Positions 26,229 through 33,830 of a DNA stretch of 64,000 nt are shown one piece after another. Numbering within the stretch: the stretch's first letter is position 1; every line of letters starts with the position of its first letter. Source of the stretch: Desulfobulbaceae bacterium (GTDB taxonomy: Bacteria; Desulfobacterota; Desulfobulbia; Desulfobulbales; Desulfocapsaceae); assembly GCA_011390165.1 (NCBI GenBank), contig JAABSV010000010.1, positions 29,836 to 93,835 on the forward strand, written 5' to 3'. The position numbers and the translations under genes are program-made. The notes under the pieces are model-generated. The model saw only the letters and a program-made list of their open reading frames with translations. It was not told the DNA's origin and did not search any database.

Positions 26229-27848
26229 TCACGCCAGTTGACGTCGGCAGGCGGCGGCAAAATCCTCCGGATAGTGGCCGATGATCCAGCGCAGCTGTGC
26301 TTCGCTGAAGGCCCCCGGTGATTCCGGCAACCGGGGGAGGAGGGCGTAGAGCAGGGGTTGGGATGGCCAGCCGCCCCCCAGCCGGCTCGGGTACTCGATA
26401 CTGTGGACCAGTCGTGCCCCGAGAGCGGCCAGAGCCTGCTGCCCTTTAAGCATGGCGAGGTCGAGGGAGCGGCGGCAGGCGGAATCGCATTCCAGGATGT
26501 TGCCGGGGAGTCGTCCCTTTTCATCTGGGAGGGTCATCAGTTGCAGCTCCCAGGCCGAGGTCTGGGCCTTGGGGACAAAGAGCAGGACCCGCTCGTCCCG
26601 CCACACTGTCAGATCGGCGGACAGGTCGTCGCGGCCGTCCATTCGTCGGTTGCCGGCAATGGCCTGTCGGTACTTGGCAAAGAAATCACCATTCCCCTGG
26701 TGCCGGTACTCGGCCAGCCAGGCGGCAATCTGGTCGCCGCAGCCGTAGGCGGCCATTTTCCCCTGCGGGGATTCCATCCCCTCGGTATAACGATCAATTT
26801 CCCCAGGAACCAGGGCGTACTGCTGATGCACCTGCTGGTGTGAGGCGTGTAACCGGTAGCGGCTGGGGGCGAAGTCGAAGCCGAAATTCCAGCCCCAGAG
26901 TGTTGTCGGTTCGCCGCCGGCGGCAGCAGCCAGCCCCTCACGGTCGGCAAGGACCTGGCGGCGCAGCCCCTCGAGTTCGTCCTCGTTCAGTTGCCGGCCC
27001 TCCGCCGGCCCCTTAATGCCCTGAAGCTCAGCCAGGCGGACAAAGGTTCGCTGATAATAGAGGTGGCGAAGACCGCGCAGGTCTTCCGGAGAGAGGTCGG
27101 CAACGGTGTAACGGATGGCGTCATCGGCCATGTTAGCGGCGTAATGGCCGCCGGGAATGTAGGAGTTGCGCCGCAGGTATTCGTAGGCATGGCTGCCAGT
27201 ACCGCCGCGCCAGTCGCCGACGATTTCACTCCCCCCCTGGGCCCCTGGTCTGACCACCATGGCGATCTTCCAGCCATCGGGGGTGTGCGGGTTGTTGGCC
27301 ACCGCCTCGAAGAGGGCCTCGTCGCTGATCTGCGGCCGCAGCCGTCCGCTCCGGTCACGGTGGTAGAGGAGGCCCAGCGGTTCCCCCTCCTTCTGCACGA
27401 AACGGCAGCTCAATTCGGCCAGCCGGGTCAGGTCGGCGGGGTCGGTTGAGGTGGTGGCCAGGGCGAGTTGGAGGGGGCGGGGGAGTTCGTCGAGGAGCCG
27501 CCCATCCACCCCCAGCCGGGCCAGGGTCTGGCTCAGGGAGAGTCCTTCCGGCCGGGGCAGAGCGATCCGTGCCGGCTGCTCGGCGCAGGTGTCGGCCCAG
27601 GCCCGGTTGATGTAGGTGCGTCCCCGGAAGGGGAAGGCGTTGGGGATTTCGAAGATCCAGTCGGCCGCCGCAACCGTCACCCGGCCCTGGGGATAGTTGG
27701 CCCGGTTGTCCACCCTTTCCCCGGCCTCGTCGCAGCCCAGCGGCAGGGGGGTGGCCGGTGGCCGCAGGTTGGCCACCTGGTAGGCAGGCTTGTGGATCCC
27801 GTACTGAAACTCTCCGTGGCGGGTGACGCAGCTGATGGCGGTGGTCAT
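26229..27848 (-). CDS. Uncharacterised protein, possible GalT/HIT-like nucleotidyltransferase
   Basis: A 539-residue protein I do not recognise as a named family. Near the middle, NFGFDFAPSRYRL is followed by HASHQQVHQQYALVPG, which resembles the ASxxHxHxQ active-site motif of GalT, Ap4A phosphorylase and VTC2-type enzymes, with Gln instead of the first His but the second His-x-Gln kept. Upstream FEIPNAFPFRGRTYIN resembles their N-x-F/Y-PF substrate loop and LLFVPKAQTSAWELQL the second-domain LLVPR segment. If correct, it would be a nucleotidyl- or phosphoryl-transferase acting on a sugar or dinucleotide. The start codon overlaps the rsmI stop (ATGA), so the two are coupled. Function is a hypothesis only. 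Confidence 0.6.
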   Translation of the reverse strand: MTTAISCVTRHGEFQYGIHKPAYQVANLRPPATPLPLGCDEAGERVDNRANYPQGRVTVAAADWIFEIPNAFPFRGRTYINRAWADTCAEQPARIALPRPEGLSLSQTLARLGVDGRLLDELPRPLQLALATTSTDPADLTRLAELSCRFVQKEGEPLGLLYHRDRSGRLRPQISDEALFEAVANNPHTPDGWKIAMVVRPGAQGGSEIVGDWRGGTGSHAYEYLRRNSYIPGGHYAANMADDAIRYTVADLSPEDLRGLRHLYYQRTFVRLAELQGIKGPAEGRQLNEDELEGLRRQVLADREGLAAAAGGEPTTLWGWNFGFDFAPSRYRLHASHQQVHQQYALVPGEIDRYTEGMESPQGKMAAYGCGDQIAAWLAEYRHQGNGDFFAKYRQAIAGNRRMDGRDDLSADLTVWRDERVLLFVPKAQTSAWELQLMTLPDEKGRLPGNILECDSACRRSLDLAMLKGQQALAALGARLVHSIEYPSRLGGGWPSQPLLYALLPRLPESPGAFSEAQLRWIIGHYPEDFAAACRRQLA

Positions 27849-28702
27849 TGCTTGTGCTCCCAGATGACGAGGGCTCTCTGATAGACGGCGGAACGGGGGA
27901 CACCGAGGTCCGTGGCCAGCCGCCGGCTGACATCCTTGACGCTCAGGGCGGAGTTGTCACGGTACCAGAGAAGCAGTTCCTCCAGGGTCCCGGCCGGCAC
28001 CGTCTCTTTTTCGCCGGGGCAAACGATGAGTACGAATTCGCCCCGGTTCCGGCCGTCCCGGGCCCTGGCCAGCAGGCCGGAGAGGGTGCCGTACTGGATA
28101 TCCTCGTGGCTTTTGCTCAGTTCCCGGCCCCAGAAGGCCTGGCGTTCGCCGAACAGGGCCAGGGCATCGGCAAGCAGCCCGTCAATGCGCTGCGGTGACT
28201 CGTAGAAAACGACAGGGTAGGGACAGTCGGCCAGGGCGGCGAGGGCCTTTTGCCGTTGGCCCGGACGGGAGGGCAGAAAGCCGTGGAAGAGAAAGCCCCC
28301 CTCGCCGAGGCCGGCGGCGGAGACCGCAGTGGTCAGGGCCGAGGCCCCGGGCAGAGGCACCACCGGCAGGCCTGCCTGGTGGGCGTGGCGGACGATGACC
28401 GCCCCTGGGTCGGAGATCCCCGGGGTGCCGGCATCGCTGATAAGGGCGATGGAGCGCCCCTCCCGCAGCTGGCGGAGCAGGTCACTGCTCCGCTCCTCCT
28501 CTTTTTCCCGGTAATAGCTGCAGAGGGGGGTGGTAATGGCGAAATGATTGAGGAGACGGCGGCTGTGCCGGGTGTCCTCGGCGGCAATCAGGTCGACTTC
28601 CCTCAGAACCCGCAGGGCTCGCAGGGTGATGTCCTCCAGGTTGCCGATGGGGGTCGGCACGAGGTAAAGGGTTCCGGGCGGCGCTGGGGGGGGGTGGCTC
28701 AT
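27845..28702 (-). CDS. rsmI: 16S rRNA (cytidine-1402-2'-O)-methyltransferase RsmI
   Basis: A 285-residue tetrapyrrole-methylase-fold enzyme. LYLVPTPIGNLEDITLRAL, LIAAEDTRHSRRLLNHF, LISDAGTPGISDPG and PLPGASALTTAVSAAGL are all diagnostic of RsmI, which methylates the ribose of C1402 in 16S rRNA. The ATG at 28702 is chosen because the family begins here; an in-frame extension to 28885 is unrelated. The C-terminal part carries the usual helix-turn-helix-like segment (SVKDVSRRLATDLGVPRSAVY). Confidence 0.96.
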   Translation of the reverse strand: MSHPPPAPPGTLYLVPTPIGNLEDITLRALRVLREVDLIAAEDTRHSRRLLNHFAITTPLCSYYREKEEERSSDLLRQLREGRSIALISDAGTPGISDPGAVIVRHAHQAGLPVVPLPGASALTTAVSAAGLGEGGFLFHGFLPSRPGQRQKALAALADCPYPVVFYESPQRIDGLLADALALFGERQAFWGRELSKSHEDIQYGTLSGLLARARDGRNRGEFVLIVCPGEKETVPAGTLEELLLWYRDNSALSVKDVSRRLATDLGVPRSAVYQRALVIWEHKQ

Positions 28703-28865
28703 GGCTGTCGCAGTTTCCTGGGTGGAGTGGGGTTGCTTTGGCCGGTCATTATGCTCAATGTCTGAGCAAATTGCATCAGCTTTATCTTCTCTGCCGCCGG
28801 GAGGCCTCCGGTCGGCCACTGATCGCCCACTTATCACCCGGTGAATGCCGGCGGGGATACTATTC

Positions 28866-30011
28866 ATGCTCGAACTGTTCACCACCTTTGCCGGCGAATT
28901 CTGGCAAATCCTCCTCGAATCTTCCTTCTATATCCTTGCCGGGATCACCATCGCCGGCCTGCTGCGGGTCATCCTCAACCCGGATACGGTCTTCCGTCAC
29001 CTTGGCCAAGGGCGTTACCGCTCGGTGGTGAAGGCGGCCCTGCTCGGCGTCCCCCTGCCCCTCTGCTCCTGCGGTGTTCTGCCGGCGGCGGCGGCCCTGC
29101 ACCGACAGGGGGCGAACAAGGGGGCGACCACCGCCTTCCTCATCTCCACCCCCGAGTCGGGAGTCGATTCCATCGCCGTCAGTTACGCCCTGCTCGACCC
29201 CCTGATGACCGTGGTTCGCCCGCTCGCCGCCCTGCTGACGGCGATCTCCGCCGGCCTGGTGGAAAATCTGCTCTTCTGGCGCCAGGGGGCAGAGGTGGTA
29301 CCGGCGGCTCAGCCCTGTCTGGTCGATGGTTGTTGCGACGGGGTGGATTGCCCGCCAGATCGTCATGCCCACCACCATGGCCTGGCTGAAAAGCTTCTTG
29401 CCGGAATCCGCTTTGCCTACCGGGAGGTGTGGGGCGACATTGCCGGCTGGTTCACCATCGGCCTGATTCTTGCCGCCCTGATAACCACCCTGGTCCCCGA
29501 CGAGTGGATGGCCACCTTCCTCGGCGGAGGTCTTGGCTCAATGCTGGTGATGCTGGTGGTGGGTATTCCTCTCTACATCTGTGCCACCGCTTCCACCCCC
29601 ATTGCCGCCGCCCTGATCATGAAGGGGGTGAGCCCGGGTGCCGCCCTCGTTTTTCTGCTGGTGGGGCCGGCAACCAATATCACCTCGCTCACCGTCCTTA
29701 TCGGCATGCTCGGCAAGGCGAGTACCGCCATCTATCTGAGCATCCTTTCCTTGTCGGCGGTGGCCTTTGGCCTGGCCGTGGACGAGATCTACCGGATCTT
29801 GGAGATATCCCCCCGGGCGGTGATCGGCGAGGCCGGCGAACTGCTTCCCGAACCGCTCAAACTGGCGGCGGCCCTGGTGTTGGTGGTCCTGTCGGTCCGT
29901 CCGCTCGGCAGAGCCCTGCGGGGCCTTCTGGCCAAGCCCCACTCGGGGGAACCGGTGGTCTACATGAGCGGCTTCCCAACCATCCCGGCTGGAAAGAAAA
30001 ACGAGAAATAA
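28866..30011 (+). CDS. SO_0444-type permease, probable Cu/Zn efflux transporter
   Basis: A 381-residue permease with about eight to ten hydrophobic segments in two homologous halves. Each half carries a conserved motif: PLCSCGVLPAAAALHRQGA in the first and CATASTPIAAALIMKG in the second. Between them is a Cys/His-rich loop (DGCCDGVDCPPDRHAHHH, about residues 153-170) suited to metal binding. These features match the UPF0718/SO_0444 branch thought to export copper or zinc. The ATG at 28866 has GGGGA upstream; an earlier ATG at 28845 would add seven residues. It is divergent from rsmI. Confidence 0.82.
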   Translation: MLELFTTFAGEFWQILLESSFYILAGITIAGLLRVILNPDTVFRHLGQGRYRSVVKAALLGVPLPLCSCGVLPAAAALHRQGANKGATTAFLISTPESGVDSIAVSYALLDPLMTVVRPLAALLTAISAGLVENLLFWRQGAEVVPAAQPCLVDGCCDGVDCPPDRHAHHHGLAEKLLAGIRFAYREVWGDIAGWFTIGLILAALITTLVPDEWMATFLGGGLGSMLVMLVVGIPLYICATASTPIAAALIMKGVSPGAALVFLLVGPATNITSLTVLIGMLGKASTAIYLSILSLSAVAFGLAVDEIYRILEISPRAVIGEAGELLPEPLKLAAALVLVVLSVRPLGRALRGLLAKPHSGEPVVYMSGFPTIPAGKKNEK

Positions 30012-30040
30012 CAACTCTTGCCTTGAATCGGTCAACCGTT

Positions 30041-30110
30041 GTGGTGTACCATCAGGGTAGCCGACTGGCGAGCCGGAAGCGTCTGGGGGCCAGAGGTGGG
30101 CGAGCACCAC
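30041..30110 (+). other. Possible structured RNA leader before the DUF697 gene
   Basis: GTGGTG (30041-30046) can pair with CACCAC (30105-30110), enclosing a CTGG-GGG-CCAG hairpin (30083-30093) and a CCG/CGG hairpin near 30061-30075. A multi-branch RNA is possible, but no known riboswitch consensus was recognised. The GC content is high enough for chance pairing. Confidence 0.25.
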
Positions 30111-30199
30111 GGTGTAATGCCCGCTGTCGAGAGGAACCTAAGGTGTGGCCGAAGATTTTTTTTGAGTATGTTGCCCCAAAGGGGGCCCAAGGAGGAACG

Positions 30200-30730
30200 A
30201 TGGTTGAGACAAAAACAACAACTGAAGAACCGGAGGTTCCCGTCAGGGAGCAGGGAGCGGGAAACGAGCAGGTGCTTCGTAACCATGTTCTCGGGGCCCT
30301 CGGCGTTGGTCTGATTCCCATTCCCATAGTCGACCTGGTTGCCCTTACCGGTGTGCAGATGAATCTGCTCCGCAGACTTGCCCAGGAGTACGATGTCCCC
30401 TTCTCCGAGGATATCGTCAAACATCTCCTCGCCTCCCTGATCGGCAGCACCATCCCGCTCTCCTTTTCTCATACCTTTGCCAGTCTGATCAAAGGGATTC
30501 CCCTGATCGGTCAGACCACCGGGGCACTGGCCATGCCGATCCTGGCCGGGGCGACCACCTATGCTGTCGGCAAGGTGTTTATCCAGCATTTCGCCTCCGG
30601 TGGGACCTTTCTCACCTTTGATCCGGAAAAGGTCCGTGCCTTCTATCATGAAAAGTTCAAAGAGGGGCAGGAGATTGCCTCACAGCTGAAAAAGGGCGGC
30701 AAGCCCGGGAGTGAGACGGTACCCAAATAG
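30200..30730 (+). CDS. DUF697-family membrane-associated protein
   Basis: A 176-residue protein. After a charged N-terminus, residues 29-75 read NHVLGALGVGLIPIPIVDLV and onward, followed by two further hydrophobic stretches (LASLIGSTIPLSFSHTFASL and GALAMPILAGATTYAVGKVF). This GxxxxPIPxxDxxALxxxQ pattern is typical of the DUF697 domain often found with small GTPases, here without the GTPase. The ATG at 30200 has GGAGGA 3 nt upstream; the open frame extends back to 29429 inside the permease gene but that part is only a shadow. An intrinsic terminator follows. Function unknown. Confidence 0.75.
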   Translation: MVETKTTTEEPEVPVREQGAGNEQVLRNHVLGALGVGLIPIPIVDLVALTGVQMNLLRRLAQEYDVPFSEDIVKHLLASLIGSTIPLSFSHTFASLIKGIPLIGQTTGALAMPILAGATTYAVGKVFIQHFASGGTFLTFDPEKVRAFYHEKFKEGQEIASQLKKGGKPGSETVPK

Positions 30731-30764
30731 CCCCCATTCCTCCTTCCTTCCCCCCTTCCTTACA

Positions 30765-30790
30765 GCCGCCGGTATCCGGCGGTTTTCTTT
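30765..30790 (+). terminator. Intrinsic terminator after the DUF697 gene
   Basis: CCGCCGG and CCGGCGG form a 7-bp stem with a 3-nt loop, followed by TTTTCTTT. It separates the housekeeping part from the polyketide locus. Confidence 0.85.
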
Positions 30791-30813
30791 GCCCACCATC
30801 CCTCTGCAGGTCC

Positions 30814-30842
30814 TTGACGATTAGGAGTTAATCGATTAGTAC
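30814..30842 (+). promoter_or_regulatory. Predicted promoter and operator of the polyketide locus
   Basis: TTGACG (30814-30819) and TAGTAC (30837-30842) with a 17-bp spacer. The perfect palindrome TAATCGATTA (30829-30838) lies in the spacer and touches the -10 element, and CGATTAG is repeated directly at 30818-30824 and 30833-30839. A repressor bound here would block the promoter; the winged-helix regulator encoded 133 bp downstream is the natural candidate. Confidence 0.55.
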
Positions 30843-30974
30843 TCGCCAAGAGACTGGTCTGTTTTACCCCGCCGCAGGAAGCCTCCTTGTCGGCAGCCAC
30901 TGGTGCGGGGAGAAGAGAAACCGCTGACCGGCGGCTCCAGCCACCAAGGCCGGCCAGAAAGGAGGGAAGGGAAG

Positions 30975-31631
30975 ATGCCGTATATCTCGTTGACCACGCC
31001 GGAAAAACCCACAGTCGGCGATCCTTCCGGCGAGGCCCGGCGGAAAAAGAGCAGAAGGATTTTTCGCCACCCGATTCGCAGCCGGATCATCGGTATCCTT
31101 CGCGATGGAGATCCCCGTACCCAGCAGGAGATGGGGAAAATTCTCGCCATGTCCAATGCCGCCATCCACTACCATGTGAAACTGCTTCTCGAGGTGGGTG
31201 TCATCAAACTGCACGGGACCCGGGTAGGGCCCAACGGGATCGTCGAGAAACTCTACACCGTCTCGGTGGAGGAGTGGCCCGATGTCTCGGTGGACGACCT
31301 TGACTACTACCTTGACTACACCGTTTCCTGGATGAACGAGCGCCATCGGGAGGGGGTGAGTATTCTCAAAGGGGAGAAGTACCAGAGGCCTTTTCTCGCC
31401 GGCAGCTACTCCGCCCGGGCCAGCCTTGCCGAGATCGTCCGCTTCAAGCGGCAGGTGGAGAACATCTTCAACGAATTTTTTGACCGATGCGAGGAGACCC
31501 CGGTGGCCGGGACGGTTCCCATCGCGGTCACCTTCTCCCTCCTTCCCTCGCTGGAGATACACGACGGCGACTGCCGTCATGTCCTGGAGTTTGAACCGAA
31601 GTATGCCAGGGCAACCGGAAAAGAGCGTTAA
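30975..31631 (+). CDS. Winged-helix (ArsR-like) transcriptional regulator of the polyketide locus
   Basis: A 218-residue protein. Residues about 30-95 form a winged helix-turn-helix: HPIRSRIIGILRDGDPRTQQ, EMGKILAMSNAAIHYHVKLL (recognition helix) and GVIKLHGTRVGPNGIVEKLY (wing). The remaining 120 residues are an uncharacterised ligand or dimer domain. No cysteine pair typical of metal-sensing ArsR members is seen. The ATG at 30975 follows a purine-rich GGAGGGAAGGGA; an upstream ATG at 30903 is possible. It ends 10 bp before the first megasynthase and no promoter separates them, so it probably controls its own operon. Confidence 0.82.
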   Translation: MPYISLTTPEKPTVGDPSGEARRKKSRRIFRHPIRSRIIGILRDGDPRTQQEMGKILAMSNAAIHYHVKLLLEVGVIKLHGTRVGPNGIVEKLYTVSVEEWPDVSVDDLDYYLDYTVSWMNERHREGVSILKGEKYQRPFLAGSYSARASLAEIVRFKRQVENIFNEFFDRCEETPVAGTVPIAVTFSLLPSLEIHDGDCRHVLEFEPKYARATGKER

Positions 31632-31641
31632 GTCGCCGGTG

Positions 31642-33830
31642 ATGGAGGGGGGCTGTGCTGCGGTTGGTACTGCCACCCATGCCGCCCATGCCGCCCATAC
31701 CACTTGTGCCACATCAGCCGCCCCTGCCGCCGACAATTTTTATCTCCGCCAGCTGCACCGCTCGGCCGGCAGGGAGCTCTTTGCCTTCCATGGCGAGAAG
31801 GGTGGGGGCACCGTGCTCAGCGGAAAGCTTCTCGGCAGCCGGGTGGCACGGCTTGGTGAACGGCTGGCAAGAGATTTCCCCGCCCGAGAGCGTCTCCTGG
31901 TGCTGTTGCCCCAGGGAGTGGAACTGGTTACCAGCCTGCTTGCCTGCTGGTATGCCAACCTTGTGGCAGTACCTGTTCCCATGGCCGAGTTGTCTGAAGG
32001 GGCGCAGATCGGGGAAAGGATTCTCGCCATCGCCCGCGCCACCCGGCCACAGGCGATTCTCACCACCGCCCCGCTCCGTGAGTGGCTGGGGCTGGGGCCG
32101 GAGTTGGGGCCGCCGGCCGCGACCGCTAACGAGGTTGCTGCGGGCACAGATTTCGATCTTGCCGACCTCGCCCGGCTGCCGGTTTGCATAGTGCCGGAGG
32201 CGGCCACCTCTCCTGCTGACCAGGTTGAACCCGTCGAGCGGAGTGGCCTGCAATTCAGCGATAGCACCGGCCCCCGCCCCCAGACAGTCGATGATCCCGC
32301 CCTGATCCTCTTTACCTCCGGCTCCACTGCTGAGCCGAAGGGGGTGGTCCTCAGCCACCGGCAGTTGCGACTCCAGGGGGAGATGGCGGCGGCACAATGG
32401 GCGATGGCAGGGGATAGCCGTGTTGTCTCCTGGGCGCCACTCTTTCACAGTTTCGGCCTGGTGGTTGGTCTCCTCGCTCCCTTGGCGGCCGGGGCAACCA
32501 CGATCCTCCTGGCCCCCGGCGAGGTGGTGCGGAACCCGCTCTGGTGGTTCCGTTCCCTGGCCCGGGAGCGGGCGACCCATACCGGCGGGGCCAATTTCTC
32601 CCTTGATCTGTGCACCCGGGTGATCGACCCCGAGGAGATTGATGGTTCCGGCGGCCACGACCGGCTGAGCGTTGCTGCCCTGCAGTCGGTGATCTGTGGC
32701 GGCGAGCCGATCCGGCGTGAGAGTTGGCAGGCCTTTCTGGCCAAGTTTGCCCGCTTCGGTTTTGCCGAGAGCACCTTTTCCCCCAACTACGGCCTGTCGG
32801 AGACCGGTTCTCTGACCTGTACGCCACCCGGCGAGGGGCCCTGCTTTCTCACCATCGATGCCGCCGATCTGCAGCGGGGGCAGGTGCGGCCGGCCAGGGA
32901 GGGGAGGCCCGGCAAGGTGGTGACCAGCTGTGGCCGGTTTGGCCCCGGGATCACGGCGGTGGTGGTCAACCCGGTCGACTGCCGGCCGGCCGGCCCGGAA
33001 GAGACCGGCGAAATCTGGGTACAGACCCCGGCGCTGGCCAGCGGCTATTGGCAGCTGCCGGCGGAGCCTACCTTCGCCGCCGATTGCGGCAAGGGTGAGG
33101 AAAAATTTTTTCGCACCGGTGATCTCGGTTTTATCCGTGACGATTACCTCTATCTGGTGGGCCGGAGCAAGGAGTTGATCATTGTTGCCGGCAAGAACCA
33201 TTTCCCGGTGGATATAGAGTGGCAGATCAGGGGGGCGGTTGACCTGGCCCTGCCGCTTGCCGTTTTCGCCCTAGAGGTGGCCGGCAGGGAGCGGGTGGTG
33301 GTGGTGCAGGAGGTGGCCGGACCGCTGCCGGAGCCGGCGGCGACGGTGGACACCATCCTCGGCGCGGTGTCGGCGGGGAGTGGTCTCGACCTCTACGAGA
33401 TCAACTTCGTGCCGTTCGGGACCATCCCGAAGAGCGACAGCGGCAAGGTTCAGCGCCGCCTCTGCCGGCAGGCCTACCTGGAGAACAGGCTGGCGGTGGT
33501 CTATTGCTACCGGCAGGGGGTGGAGAAAGAAAAACCGAACGGGGCGGCGGCCGGGCGGCCAGAGATCGACCACCTCGACCACCTTGTTGCAACCATCAAG
33601 AACCGGGCCTTCCTGCCGGAGATTGAGGTTTCCCCGGAGCGGCTGGCCGAGGTGGCCTCCTTCCATCAACTCGGGCTCAATTCACTGCAGTACCTGCGGG
33701 TAGCCGGCCGACTGGAAGCCCTTTTTGCCCTCCCCTTCAATCCGGTGCTGCTGTTCAAATACCGAAGCTTTGCCGAACTGGCCAGTTACCTGGCCACACA
33801 GGGGGGCGAGCCGGTAGCCGAATTGGCCGG
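31642..33830 (+). other. Loading module: fatty acyl-AMP ligase (FAAL) and ACP1
   Basis: Residues about 33-620 form an adenylating domain: LFTSGSTAEPKGVVLSHRQ (about 223-241), FHSFGLVVGLLAPL, NYGLSETGSLTC, FRTGDLGFIRDDYLYLVGR and KELIIVAGKNHFPVDIEW. The last motif and the DLYEINFVPFGTIPKSDSGK end match FAALs, which hand acyl-AMP straight to a carrier protein rather than to CoA. ACP1 has LGLNS with its serine at residue 681. This suggests that a free fatty acid primes the assembly line. Confidence 0.88.

Noticed and set aside
29429..30199. Extension of the DUF697 gene back to 29429
   Set aside because: It overlaps the permease gene in another frame; the ATG at 30200 has a clear GGAGGA Shine-Dalgarno.
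31426..31641. N-terminal extension of megasynthase 1 to 31426
   Set aside because: It lies inside the regulator gene in another frame and reads as Ser/Arg/Pro-rich noise before the FAAL.
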